NCBI GenBank assembly: GCA_934202095.1 | Contig: CAKPXN010000017.1 | Span: forward strand, 1 to 32,052 | Direction: 5' to 3' | DNA: 32,052 nt | Origin: an uncultured Veillonella sp. | Lineage (GTDB): Bacteria; Bacillota; Negativicutes; Veillonellales; Veillonellaceae | Part shown: piece after piece, positions 24,244-32,052 of the stretch | How the letters are laid out: the number at the start of each line of letters is the position of its first letter | How positions within the stretch are numbered: the first letter of the stretch is position 1 | The notes under the pieces: model-generated | Database searches by the model: none | What the model saw: the letters and a program-made list of their open reading frames with translations, nothing else | What the model was told of the DNA's origin: nothing | Position numbers and translations under genes: made by a program

Positions 24244-25104
24244 CTAACGATGTGAATCTACTAAATAATGAACACCCTTATAATTTGTATAACTATGATC
24301 CATATCGATATATACAGCATCATGTTTCGCTACGCGCTGTTCTACTGGTGGCAATTGCATATAATCGCCCCAAATCAAACGTAAGTACCGTTCATACCCA
24401 GCCATAACGGGAATTTGATGGCCTTCAAATTCCTTATATACAACATGGTCAAAATCCTTCCGTGGATGGCGCAGCTTCATACCTTTCAAACTACCGATTA
24501 GTTCTGTTACTTCATCGGATGTTTCAAAATCATATTGGCTCATTTGTTTTTCTGCAAAGCGCCATATATGATATCGCCATGATGGTTTAGAAATCACCTT
24601 ATATATACAACCTGCCAATAATCGATATCCTTTGCCCTTGTTATCAGGTAAACGTTGTGCATTAAATAGAGCAAATGTCATGGCCCACATTAATTGAAAA
24701 AATCGTTTAACAGAACCCTTTGGACAACCATCAATGGGCATAATCTCAAGGGCTAAACCGTGACAAATATCTTCATTCACACTGTGACGATTAATGAAAG
24801 TCGTTTCTTCATCGCGGATTGATGCACCTGCATCATGATAAATCTTATCTTTTGTGGTCCTACAATAGACATATCGTTTATCGCCATACTTAGGCCAAAG
24901 TTGAGCTAATCGTTCATAATCGGGACGTGGCATAAAAATATCTAAATCATCATCCCAGGGGATAAATCCCTTATGTCGAATAGCACCAATAAGACCACCG
25001 CCACATAAATAGAATCGTAGATTATGGACATCACAAAATTCTTTAAATACTAAAAGCATATTTAATTCTTTAGCTTGTATATCATGAGCTGTTGTTTCTG
25101 CCAT
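24244..25104 (-). CDS. LicD-family phosphotransferase
   Basis: A 286-residue LicD/fukutin-type nucleotidyltransferase-fold protein. The core is FYLCGGGLIGAIRHKGFIPWD followed by DDLDIFMPRPDY (about 31-62), with the aspartates expected to bind metal, and a second block around ALEIMPIDGCP. LicD proteins transfer phosphocholine, and relatives transfer ribitol-phosphate or similar, from CDP donors onto glycans. The neighbouring cytidylyltransferase is a likely source of the donor. AGAAAGGTAG precedes the ATG; the gene lies 9 bases after the sugar transferase gene. Confidence 0.9.
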   Translation of the reverse strand: MAETTAHDIQAKELNMLLVFKEFCDVHNLRFYLCGGGLIGAIRHKGFIPWDDDLDIFMPRPDYERLAQLWPKYGDKRYVYCRTTKDKIYHDAGASIRDEETTFINRHSVNEDICHGLALEIMPIDGCPKGSVKRFFQLMWAMTFALFNAQRLPDNKGKGYRLLAGCIYKVISKPSWRYHIWRFAEKQMSQYDFETSDEVTELIGSLKGMKLRHPRKDFDHVVYKEFEGHQIPVMAGYERYLRLIWGDYMQLPPVEQRVAKHDAVYIDMDHSYTNYKGVHYLVDSHR

Positions 25105-25113
25105 ACTACCTTT

Positions 25114-25800
25114 CTAACGTATAACGGCCAATACCGTTTCCACCATAACCTTCAATTCTCGCCAAAATGAGAATTCTACAATACTCTTTAGATTCCATTC
25201 CATCTTTGCAGGCAATACATTATGAATATAACAATCATCTACATCATCTGCTGCATCTAACAATGCATCTTCATCCTTATACCGAATACTAGCTATGCTC
25301 GTCACACCTGCAGGGATCAACAATGTCGCCTTCATTTCATCAGTATAAGCATCCACATATCGTGGGACCTCTGGGCGCGTGCCTACAAAACTCATTGTGC
25401 CTTCCAATATATTAATTAATTGAGGCAACTCATCGAGTCTACATTTTCGTAGCGCCTGTCCTACAGCGGTAACACGCATATCGCCTTTAGACGTAACTTG
25501 TGCACCAAGCTGTTCTGCATTTTGCACCATGGTCCTAAACTTATAAATTCTAAAGATTTTACCATATTGCGTAACCCGTTCTTGTCTAAAAAACACGGGA
25601 CCTTCACTATCAACCTTTATCCATACTGCTAAGACCAGAAATACAGGACTTAACAAGAGTAATAAAATGGCTGCCATTAGTCGATCAAAAATAGACTTAA
25701 GCAGTAAATCACTCCGTTTAGATGCTAAGATATCGTAATAAGGACGAACTGCGCCACATCGCATATCATCGGGCAATTCCTGCCATGATTTCCAAATCAT
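25114..25800 (-). CDS. Phosphoglycosyl transferase initiating the repeat unit (PglC/WcaJ-type catalytic domain)
   Basis: Monotopic bacterial sugar transferase, 228 residues from the chosen start (MIWKSWQELPDD). It has one hydrophobic re-entrant helix (about 36-56: AAILLLLLSPVFLVLAVWI), then FRQERVTQYGK, YKFRTM, and the catalytic LDELPQL followed by GTMSFVGTRPE. It would transfer a phospho-sugar from a UDP-sugar to undecaprenyl phosphate, starting the repeat unit. It lacks the extra N-terminal membrane domain of WcaJ/WbaP and so resembles PglC. The ATG at 25800 overlaps the aminotransferase stop (ATGA) and has AGGTG upstream; an earlier start at 25815 is less likely. Confidence 0.92.
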   Translation of the reverse strand: MIWKSWQELPDDMRCGAVRPYYDILASKRSDLLLKSIFDRLMAAILLLLLSPVFLVLAVWIKVDSEGPVFFRQERVTQYGKIFRIYKFRTMVQNAEQLGAQVTSKGDMRVTAVGQALRKCRLDELPQLINILEGTMSFVGTRPEVPRYVDAYTDEMKATLLIPAGVTSIASIRYKDEDALLDAADDVDDCYIHNVLPAKMEWNLKSIVEFSFWRELKVMVETVLAVIR

Positions 25801-26996
25801 AATGCACCTAAACATTCTTTAAATGTATGAATCACATAGCTTACCTCTTCATCTGTCAAATTAGTATGAAGGGGTAGTGTAATTTCATTTTTGAACTGGT
25901 CATATGCATTCGGATAATCATCGATAGAAAATTCCAAGTTTTTATAAGCCGTGTGCATCGGAATTGGCTTATAATGCACATTTGTAGCAACACCTTTTTC
26001 TGCCATTCGTTCAATTAATTCATTACGTTGTTCTATGGTTGCATCATTGATACGCACTAAATATAAATGACCACTACTCATATGCTCTTCCGTATAATGA
26101 GGTACTACAGATACAGGACAATCTTTAAATGCGTCATTATATCGATTAATAATTTCACGACGCCGTTCTAATAGGCCAGGATATCGTTCTAATTGGGCCA
26201 ATCCAATAGCAGCCATTATATCCGTCATATTGCACTTATAATAGGTACCTTTAATATCATATTCCCAGGCCCCCATCTTAGTTTTGGCCAATGCATCCTT
26301 ATCCTGACCATGTAAAGATAATAGTTGGAATTCCTTATAGAGAGCTTCATCATCAATGCCCTCTATATGCTTCCACGTAGCACACCCACCTTCAGCAGTG
26401 GTAAAGTTTTTTACCGCATGAAAGGAGAAGCTACTAAAGTCAGCTACATTGCCTGTATGCACCCCTTTATAGGTTGCCCCGAAGGAATGGGCACAGTCTG
26501 CGACGATTGGAATTCGGCCCAAAGCACGTTGTATGTCATTACTTGGTGTAAACAACGTTGCCGCATCATTTACAATTGTAAATAGACGATCATAATCACA
26601 AGGAACACCACCGATATCGACAGGAATAATGGCCTTTGTCTTATCGGTTATGGCAGCAGCTACCTTATCATAGTCCATTTCATAAGAGTCAGGTGCGGTA
26701 TCGATTAATACTAGCTTTGCCCCTACATGAACTACGGGACTTGCACTAGCCGTATAGGAGTAAGCACTAGTTATAACTTCATCACCTGGTCCAATACCCA
26801 ATACGCGAAGAATCATTTCTAACGCTGCAGTTGCCGAATTTAAGCACACTGCCTTTGGCGTCCCTAAATACGTTGCAATACGTCGTTCTAATTCCTTAGT
26901 ACGTGGTCCAGTTGTAATCCAACCACTTTTTAACGCGTCTACCACCTCATTAATTTCTAATTCTGTAATATCTGGAGGAGAGAAATTAATTTTCAT
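25797..26996 (-). CDS. DegT/DnrJ/EryC1/StrS-family sugar aminotransferase
   Basis: PLP-dependent aminotransferase of 399 residues acting on keto-sugars bound to nucleotides. Visible features: SGWITTGP (25-32), NSATAAL, the PLP-binding Asp167 (ADCAHSFGA) and the Schiff-base Lys196 in HAVKNFTTAEGG. The likely substrate is the 4-keto-6-deoxy sugar made by the dehydratase at 29125-30951, giving a 4-amino sugar, as PglE does after PglF. The ATG at 26996 has AGGTG 6 bases upstream; a GTG three codons earlier is also open. An internal stretch around residues 140-165 is longer than in typical members. Confidence 0.92.
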   Translation of the reverse strand: MKINFSPPDITELEINEVVDALKSGWITTGPRTKELERRIATYLGTPKAVCLNSATAALEMILRVLGIGPGDEVITSAYSYTASASPVVHVGAKLVLIDTAPDSYEMDYDKVAAAITDKTKAIIPVDIGGVPCDYDRLFTIVNDAATLFTPSNDIQRALGRIPIVADCAHSFGATYKGVHTGNVADFSSFSFHAVKNFTTAEGGCATWKHIEGIDDEALYKEFQLLSLHGQDKDALAKTKMGAWEYDIKGTYYKCNMTDIMAAIGLAQLERYPGLLERRREIINRYNDAFKDCPVSVVPHYTEEHMSSGHLYLVRINDATIEQRNELIERMAEKGVATNVHYKPIPMHTAYKNLEFSIDDYPNAYDQFKNEITLPLHTNLTDEEVSYVIHTFKECLGAL

Positions 26997-27018
26997 AGCT
27001 TTCACCTATACTTTCCAT

Positions 27019-27639
27019 TTATTCCATATCAATAAATACTGATCCGATAATAGGTACTCCAATTTGCTCTAATCGTTGTTTAGCTAATGCCATATCATCA
27101 GGTTGAACATAATCACCTTTTACAACCAAGAGAACCCCATCAGCTTTCTCAGCTATTACCAAGGCATCCGTAACACTTAACACGGATGGTGTATCCACTA
27201 TGATGACATCATATTCATCACGAATGTACTCAAATACCGTAGATAATCGATGGGAATCAACAACCTCGGACGGAGATTCCACTGCAACACCACTGGTAAT
27301 TAGATCTAGATGAGGCATCACATGACGATGAATCGTCAAATCTTCATCCATAATAATATGATTTGTTAATCCTTGATTTTTTACATCAAATACAACATGT
27401 TGCACTGGATTGCGTAAATTACCATCAATTAACAGCACCTTATCATTATTCTTAGACAAAGAAATCGCTAAATTAGCTGCCACTTCCGATACACCTTCAC
27501 CTGTTGTAGCAGATGTAACACACAATATTTTTCTATTTTCTGCATTACAGCGATACTGTAAATTGCTACGCAATGTTCGATAAGATTCCACAAGAGGAGT
27601 ATCACCATATTCATTTGAAATTAATCGTATCGTATCCAT
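27019..27639 (-). CDS. BY-kinase family protein (CpsD/CapB-like) with degenerate ATP site
   Basis: A 206-residue homologue of bacterial tyrosine kinases that pair with Wzz-type activators. The oligomerisation motif EX2RX2R is intact (Glu18, Arg21, Arg24), and Walker B is normal (VIIVDTP, 145-151). Walker A, usually SxxPGEGKST, reads SATTGEGVSE (43-52): the ATP-binding lysine is Val50 and the final Thr is Glu52. Walker A' DxDxR is Asp72-Gly-Asn74-Leu-Arg76. The C-terminus ends FIDME with no tyrosine cluster. It is thus probably not an active autokinase. It starts 1 base after the Wzz-like gene, the expected partner. Confidence 0.85.
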   Translation of the reverse strand: MDTIRLISNEYGDTPLVESYRTLRSNLQYRCNAENRKILCVTSATTGEGVSEVAANLAISLSKNNDKVLLIDGNLRNPVQHVVFDVKNQGLTNHIIMDEDLTIHRHVMPHLDLITSGVAVESPSEVVDSHRLSTVFEYIRDEYDVIIVDTPSVLSVTDALVIAEKADGVLLVVKGDYVQPDDMALAKQRLEQIGVPIIGSVFIDME

Positions 27640-27640
27640 C

Positions 27641-29074
27641 TTAACCTCTCACCTTGTACAACCAACGCAACACTTTATTCTTAGGTTCTTCTGTTACCAA
27701 TTTTCTGTGATTAGGAATAACACCTAACATCGGCACCTGTAACATATCTTCAACATCTTTTGCAGTCTGTACTCTACGATTTCGCAAAGAGTTAACTAAT
27801 GTATACAAACATCCTAAAATTAAACCGATAATAGCACTGGCAACCATAACAAGTACACGACGAGGAGCAATCGCTTTTTCTGGTAATGTAGGGGCATCGA
27901 CAATTTGTACCTCATTTGGTACCATAACCTCTGCCACCTTAGCTTCCTCTAGACGTTTAGAAAGCATTTCATAAATATCTTGAGCTACATCTACATCGCG
28001 CTTAGCTTGAATATATCCCCGTTCCTTTTCAGGAAGTGCTTTCATCGCATCTTCGTTATCTTTATCTAAATCGGCTAACGCAGCCTCTTTACTTTGAGCC
28101 ACAGCTAATGCCGCTTCATTTCTAAATTTATCGGCTAATAAACCTTGTTGCGCGGAATTGCTTGATGGTGCTTGCTGTGAAACAATAGCATCGATTTCCT
28201 GTTGCAAACCGGCTTGTGCTTTAGCAATCTGATCATTTACTTCCTTCATTGCAGGATGTGAATCTGTATATTTACCTGCGTAACTTGCCTTACGAGCCTC
28301 TAAATCTGCTAGTTGTGATTTATAAGCTTGTACCGTTGAGCTATCTGCAATGCTAGCACCTGCGGAACCTAAATCCGCATTAATGCTACCTAATGCAGCT
28401 TGCGCCGTTTCTAAATCAAGCTTATTTTGTGCCTTTTCGCGATCGATTAACGTAATCTTATCTGTAAGCCCCTTCATTTGATCATTGGTAGAATAAATTT
28501 TATTATCTACTTGAAATTGTTGGAGCTTTTGCTCTGCTTCAGATAATTCCTCCTTCGCTGTTACCACTCTTTTTTGCAAAAATTCACGAGTCGCCTTTTG
28601 CTCAACTTGCGATAAATCTGCTAAACGTTTCAAAAATGTATCAATCAATAATTGATTGGCTTCTTGCGCTTTTTCAGGTGTTCTACCTGTTACACTAACT
28701 TGCAATAGCTGTGTTTCTTTATATGGTTTCGTCTCAATGCGGCTTTTAACGAATTCTTCATACGTTATTACTTGATCGCCTTCAACTTCATTAATAACCG
28801 GTTCCACTACATTGCGGCTCTTCAAAATCTCTGCATCGGTATTCATCAATTGACGAGCCATAGTATCTGAATACCCTTGATCAGTAGATAGTACTGAATT
28901 ACCTAAGCCTTGTGTTTGTTTGATGCGCAACATAGCTGTAGATTGATAGGTTGATGGCGTCACTACGAGATAAGCTGCTCCTAGCAGGATGCAAATACCT
29001 GTCACATTTATAATTGTTCGTCGCCTTCTAACAAGAATCTTAGCTATATCTTTTACGTCTATAATTTGTTCCAT
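27641..29074 (-). CDS. Wzz/GumC-like chain-length determinant (polysaccharide co-polymerase)
   Basis: A 477-residue inner-membrane protein with one membrane helix near the N-terminus (about 20-38) and one near the C-terminus (about 407-427), preceded by the PEKAIAPRR proline-rich segment. Between them lies a long periplasmic part with strong coiled-coil character (about 165-370; heptads rich in Ala, Glu, Lys and Gln). The cytoplasmic tail has VEDMLQVPMLGVIP, the segment that docks BY-kinase domains. It probably sets chain length and bridges to the outer-membrane exporter. The kinase domain is a separate downstream gene rather than fused as in Wzc. Confidence 0.9.
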   Translation of the reverse strand: MEQIIDVKDIAKILVRRRRTIINVTGICILLGAAYLVVTPSTYQSTAMLRIKQTQGLGNSVLSTDQGYSDTMARQLMNTDAEILKSRNVVEPVINEVEGDQVITYEEFVKSRIETKPYKETQLLQVSVTGRTPEKAQEANQLLIDTFLKRLADLSQVEQKATREFLQKRVVTAKEELSEAEQKLQQFQVDNKIYSTNDQMKGLTDKITLIDREKAQNKLDLETAQAALGSINADLGSAGASIADSSTVQAYKSQLADLEARKASYAGKYTDSHPAMKEVNDQIAKAQAGLQQEIDAIVSQQAPSSNSAQQGLLADKFRNEAALAVAQSKEAALADLDKDNEDAMKALPEKERGYIQAKRDVDVAQDIYEMLSKRLEEAKVAEVMVPNEVQIVDAPTLPEKAIAPRRVLVMVASAIIGLILGCLYTLVNSLRNRRVQTAKDVEDMLQVPMLGVIPNHRKLVTEEPKNKVLRWLYKVRG

Positions 29075-29124
29075 CCCAATACCCCTTTCAAGCAGGTATA
29101 CAACACAGCGGTCTCTCTTCCCGC

Positions 29125-30951
29125 TTATACATTATGATTAGGTGTATACGTTGGAATAATATCCTGTAATACTCCAATCACATCCATATCCGTTTTACAA
29201 GAATCAAAGTTACCGATTTTTTCCATTAACCAGTTGCGATCAACAGTGTCTAAAGCAGCCTCAAATATCTTTGTATGATTCGTTCTATTTGTCCCTTCTT
29301 CAGAAGTAAGCAACTCTTCATATTTCTTTTCACCTGGTCTAAGACCAGTAATTTTAATATGTATATCCTTATCTGGCTCCAATCCAGATAGACGAATCAT
29401 ATTTCGTGCTAAGTCAATAATCTTAACCGGTTCACCCATGTCTAGTAAAAATACTTCTCCACCTTTTCCCATGGCACCAGCTTGTAATACAAGTTGACTT
29501 GCTTCTGGTATGGTCATAAAATAACGTGTCATTTCTGGATCTGTAACAGTTACAGGGCCACCAGCTTCAATCTGTTTCTTGAATAAAGGAATGACAGAAC
29601 CGCGACTTCCTAACACATTACCAAAACGTACGGTAATATATTTCGTATCATACATGTCGTTCATGGATATGATAACCTTTTCAGCTACACGTTTTGTAGC
29701 CCCCATAACGCTGGTCGGATTGACAGCCTTATCTGTAGAAATCATGACAAATCGTTCTACACCATGACGACCAGCCACATCTGCTACATTTCGAGTACCA
29801 TAAATATTATTTAACACGGCTGCCATCGGTTGTATTTCCATTAACGGCACATGCTTATGAGCTGCTGCATGGAATACAACTTCAGGATGATACTGAGAAA
29901 ATATTTTGTCTAATTGTTGCTTATCACGAATATCTGCAATAATCGGTATAATAGGGCCATCTTTATAGAGATTTTTTAACTCTTGATTGATGAGGTATAT
30001 ACTGTTTTCACCATGTCCTAACAACAAAAGCATCTTAGGGCCAACACGCATGATTTGACGACAAATTTCAGATCCAATGGACCCACCAGCACCAGTTACA
30101 AGAACCACCTTATCGTGAATGTAATGTTCTACGATATCCATATCGAGGCGAACCTCATCCCGCTCCAGTAAATCTTCTATGGAAACTGGGTGAAGATGCG
30201 ATACGAGGACTTCATCATCTAATAGTTGATACATGCCAGGTAATGTATTTACCTTGCATTTAAGGGGCGAACAAATTTCCATGATATTTCTGATTTCATG
30301 ACGCGTAACGGAAGGCATGGCGATAATGATCTCTTTCACATTATTTTCTTTCACTATGGATGGAATATCATGTCGATTACCAAGAATTCGAACACCGCCC
30401 ATTAAACGATTAAATTTGGCCTCATCATCATCGATAAAACCGATTACCTTACGTGAACGTTTATGATACCGTTCAATTTCACGGGCAATCGTAGCACCTG
30501 CATCTCCGGCACCAATGATTAAGGTATTCACCATATCCGTATCAGTACTTTGTTTCCCTCCATAGCGCATAGCAATATAATGAAGCACCATTCTACCAAT
30601 TCCAATAACACCAGTGCTAAGCAGCCAACTGATTAAATAAATGGACCTAGGCAAGGACTTGCCAAATACATACATACCGGTGTAAAACAATCCAGCCCCT
30701 AGAGTTGTAGCAATTAATACGGCCATTACTTCACGCATACCTGCATAGCGCCATATGCGTGTATATAAGTGCATGGATAAAAGCATAACAATATAAGAAA
30801 TCACCATAATAGGCAATGCATCTATCATTTGAGCCATATACTGTGGCATGATATATCCATCAAATCGAATAAGCAAACTGATTAATGCCACGCCAATAAT
30901 AGTAATTACATCTATAATAAGTAATAGGCCCGGTAATAAATATGAACGCAA
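29125..30951 (-). CDS. Membrane nucleotide-sugar 4,6-dehydratase (PglF/WbpM/CapD family)
   Basis: A 608-residue protein with four N-terminal membrane helices (about 1-125), a first Rossmann domain (LIIGAGDAG near 149), and a second, catalytic one (VTGAGGSIGSE near 285). The active-site region is STDKAVNPTSVMGATKR. Large members convert UDP-GlcNAc to the 4-keto-6-deoxy sugar on the inner-membrane face. With the DegT aminotransferase and PglC-type transferase downstream it forms a PglF-PglE-PglC-like set. It follows the export gene by 42 bases. A 5-epimerising variant cannot be excluded. Confidence 0.92.
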   Translation of the reverse strand: MRSYLLPGLLLIIDVITIIGVALISLLIRFDGYIMPQYMAQMIDALPIMVISYIVMLLSMHLYTRIWRYAGMREVMAVLIATTLGAGLFYTGMYVFGKSLPRSIYLISWLLSTGVIGIGRMVLHYIAMRYGGKQSTDTDMVNTLIIGAGDAGATIAREIERYHKRSRKVIGFIDDDEAKFNRLMGGVRILGNRHDIPSIVKENNVKEIIIAMPSVTRHEIRNIMEICSPLKCKVNTLPGMYQLLDDEVLVSHLHPVSIEDLLERDEVRLDMDIVEHYIHDKVVLVTGAGGSIGSEICRQIMRVGPKMLLLLGHGENSIYLINQELKNLYKDGPIIPIIADIRDKQQLDKIFSQYHPEVVFHAAAHKHVPLMEIQPMAAVLNNIYGTRNVADVAGRHGVERFVMISTDKAVNPTSVMGATKRVAEKVIISMNDMYDTKYITVRFGNVLGSRGSVIPLFKKQIEAGGPVTVTDPEMTRYFMTIPEASQLVLQAGAMGKGGEVFLLDMGEPVKIIDLARNMIRLSGLEPDKDIHIKITGLRPGEKKYEELLTSEEGTNRTNHTKIFEAALDTVDRNWLMEKIGNFDSCKTDMDVIGVLQDIIPTYTPNHNV

Positions 30952-30993
30952 TGAAAGCCCCCCTTATATGACTTACATATAATACTTTATTGA

Positions 30994-31692
30994 TTAGTCT
31001 TTCCCTATGCGAGATACCATATATGCACCTGTCAAAATTGGCGCAATATCTCTGGAGAAACTAATCTTACTGTTCTTAGTTAAGTACAAGATATCGCCTT
31101 CACGCATAATGTAGTTTTGAGACATTTCACCGGTTTTCAACATATTGTTTAAATTGATTTCAATAGGTTTTGTAGGATCATTTTGATGAATTAAGAATAT
31201 TTTCTTTTTAGCTGTATCCCAGTTGAAACTACCAGCAGCCCCAATCGCATCGATAATGGTGCTCGATTTCGTTAATGTATAGGCCCCTGGTTTATTAATT
31301 TCACCAAATACATAAACACGAACGCCACCCAATTTTGTAACATTAACCGATACATCAGGATTGATAATATATGTAGATAACGCATTAGATACGTTTCGGG
31401 TGAATTCTTCTACGGTCATCCCATCGGCCTTAATATTTCCAACCATGGGAACTGATACATAACCATCTGGTCGAATGGTGAAAGTTTTATTGGCACCAAG
31501 ATCTGACTGCTGCACCACATCAATCGTAAGTTCGTCTCCTTGTCGCAGACGATACTGCTGATCAGAGCCAATCGTAGTTGCAGACGTGTCCATAGGAGAC
31601 GTCATGACCGCAACAGGGGTAACATCTTTTGCCAATCCTGTAGTGGCTATTGTTCCTATTACAAGAGATAAAGCAATCCATTTCCGATTCAT
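30994..31692 (-). CDS. Outer-membrane polysaccharide export protein (Wza-like, Poly_export/SLBB)
   Basis: A 232-residue secreted protein with a signal peptide (MNRKWIALSLVIGTIATTGLA, probable cut after residue 21). A polysaccharide-export domain (about 45-120: YRLRQGDELTIDV, then GNIKADGMTVEEF) is followed by an SLBB domain (about 125-205: RVYVFGEINKPGAYTL). There is no lipobox cysteine at the cleavage site, so it is not acylated like Wza, and it is shorter than Wza and lacks the C-terminal helix of the outer-membrane barrel. First gene of the operon; its presence implies an outer membrane. Confidence 0.9.
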   Translation of the reverse strand: MNRKWIALSLVIGTIATTGLAKDVTPVAVMTSPMDTSATTIGSDQQYRLRQGDELTIDVVQQSDLGANKTFTIRPDGYVSVPMVGNIKADGMTVEEFTRNVSNALSTYIINPDVSVNVTKLGGVRVYVFGEINKPGAYTLTKSSTIIDAIGAAGSFNWDTAKKKIFLIHQNDPTKPIEINLNNMLKTGEMSQNYIMREGDILYLTKNSKISFSRDIAPILTGAYMVSRIGKD

Positions 31693-31955
31693 ACATACAC
31701 CTCATAACATTTATTTCTATTAACAAAACATCATAACACAGCGATTTAAATAAATTTAATATTTAATTAATTATCGTACACATATTTTATCATCGTTTTT
31801 ATGTAACTACTATATAAACAAGATGAAGCTTATTTGTATGCTTTTCATGAAACATGTGAAACACCGATGTTATCTAGTCTTAACACCTATTTCTTTATGT
31901 GTACTTTTTTACGCATATTTTTATTATAGCTTTGCTAATTATTGAGGTATCTAAT
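31693..31955 (-). promoter_or_regulatory. Leader/promoter region of the polysaccharide operon
   Basis: About 260 bases of AT-rich DNA without a gene. Minus-strand promoter candidates are a TATAAT at 31928-31923 (long leader of about 220 bases, weak -35) and an extended TGTTATGAT at 31738-31730 (short leader, weak -35). A small palindrome TTTCATGAAA and neighbouring CATG repeats lie near 31850 and could bind a regulator. I cannot choose between the promoters, and I see no ops/JUMPstart-like element. GAGGTG precedes the first ATG. Confidence 0.4.
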
Positions 31956-31982
31956 AAAAAACCTATACATTCATATAGGGTT
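31956..31982 (-). terminator. Weak terminator upstream of the polysaccharide operon
   Basis: On the minus strand CCTATA (31979-31974) pairs with TATAGG (31967-31962), extended by two A-T pairs past a bulged base, and is followed by a run of T. It probably ends a minus-strand transcript entering from beyond the window and insulates the polysaccharide operon. Confidence 0.5.
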
Positions 31983-32052
31983 ATAGGACAAAACGTGTTG
32001 GTACTTTAATCCCAATCATTGAAAGATAATTTGTCATAGTTATGCAAATTCC
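31981..32052 (-). CDS. Possible C-terminal end of an upstream gene
   Basis: The last 72 bases are open on the minus strand in the frame ending MIGIKVPTRFVL and a TAA at 31983-31981, directly before a terminator-like hairpin. A second minus-strand frame ending LSFNDWD, with its stop at 32008-32006, is also open. Which of these, if either, is coding cannot be decided from so little sequence, and no family is recognised. Confidence 0.25.
   Translation of the reverse strand, partial: GICITMTNYLSMIGIKVPTRFVL

Noticed and set aside
13794..31692. Polysaccharide cluster as a recently acquired mobile island
   Set aside because: No transposase, integrase, flanking repeat or tRNA is visible, and base composition appears similar to that of the flanking housekeeping genes.

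Overview
The window looks like chromosome of a low-GC, strictly anaerobic, outer-membrane-bearing Firmicute (class Negativicutes, most likely Veillonella or a close relative). The combination behind this is a FapR-type fatty-acid regulator with a FabK enoyl reductase and a rpmF/yceD pair (Firmicute traits), an anaerobic NrdD/NrdG ribonucleotide reductase, and a Wza/Wzz-type outer-membrane polysaccharide export system (a diderm trait). The species assignment is inference; no rRNA lies in the window. I saw no tRNA, CRISPR array, insertion sequence or phage gene.

Layout. 1-5436: a fatty-acid/phospholipid operon on the minus strand, transcribed fapR-plsX-fabH-fabK-fabD-fabG-acpP, with acpP cut by the window edge. 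A TTGCCA-17-TATACT promoter and a FapR-like operator (14 of 17 consensus positions) precede fapR. 5573-6663: the yceD-rpmF operon and a lone rubredoxin gene, both on the minus strand, each with a good promoter and terminator. 6771-8472: a plus-strand pair, a second FabK-like flavoenzyme and a gamma-type carbonic anhydrase, ending at a bidirectional terminator. 8513-12729: nrdD-nrdG-ClC transporter on the minus strand, behind a promoter carrying two NrdR boxes and followed by a leader with two hairpins. 12791-13692: a solitary PHP-family CpsB-like protein that has lost most of its metal ligands.

13794-31692: one long minus-strand surface-polysaccharide operon of 17 genes, many overlapping or nearly so. 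In transcription order it encodes an outer-membrane export protein, a membrane nucleotide-sugar 4,6-dehydratase (PglF/WbpM type), a Wzz-like co-polymerase, a BY-kinase homologue with a broken Walker A motif, a DegT aminotransferase, a PglC-type phosphoglycosyl transferase, LicD, an IspD/TarI-like cytidylyltransferase, an extended SDR, a GT4 glycosyltransferase, Wzy, a TupA-like ATP-grasp protein, CapA, Wzx, UDP-glucuronate 4-epimerase, UDP-glucose dehydrogenase and a VanZ-like protein.

Read as a pathway, the cluster suggests a Wzx/Wzy-dependent polymer begun with an amino-deoxy sugar on undecaprenyl phosphate. It would contain uronic acid (GlcA/GalA), probably be decorated with a CDP-activated alditol or similar phospho-substituent through LicD, and perhaps carry an amide-linked group added by the TupA-like protein. 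The most striking feature is that the two enzymes expected to control chain length by tyrosine phosphorylation, the BY-kinase and the PHP phosphatase, both appear catalytically dead at key residues.
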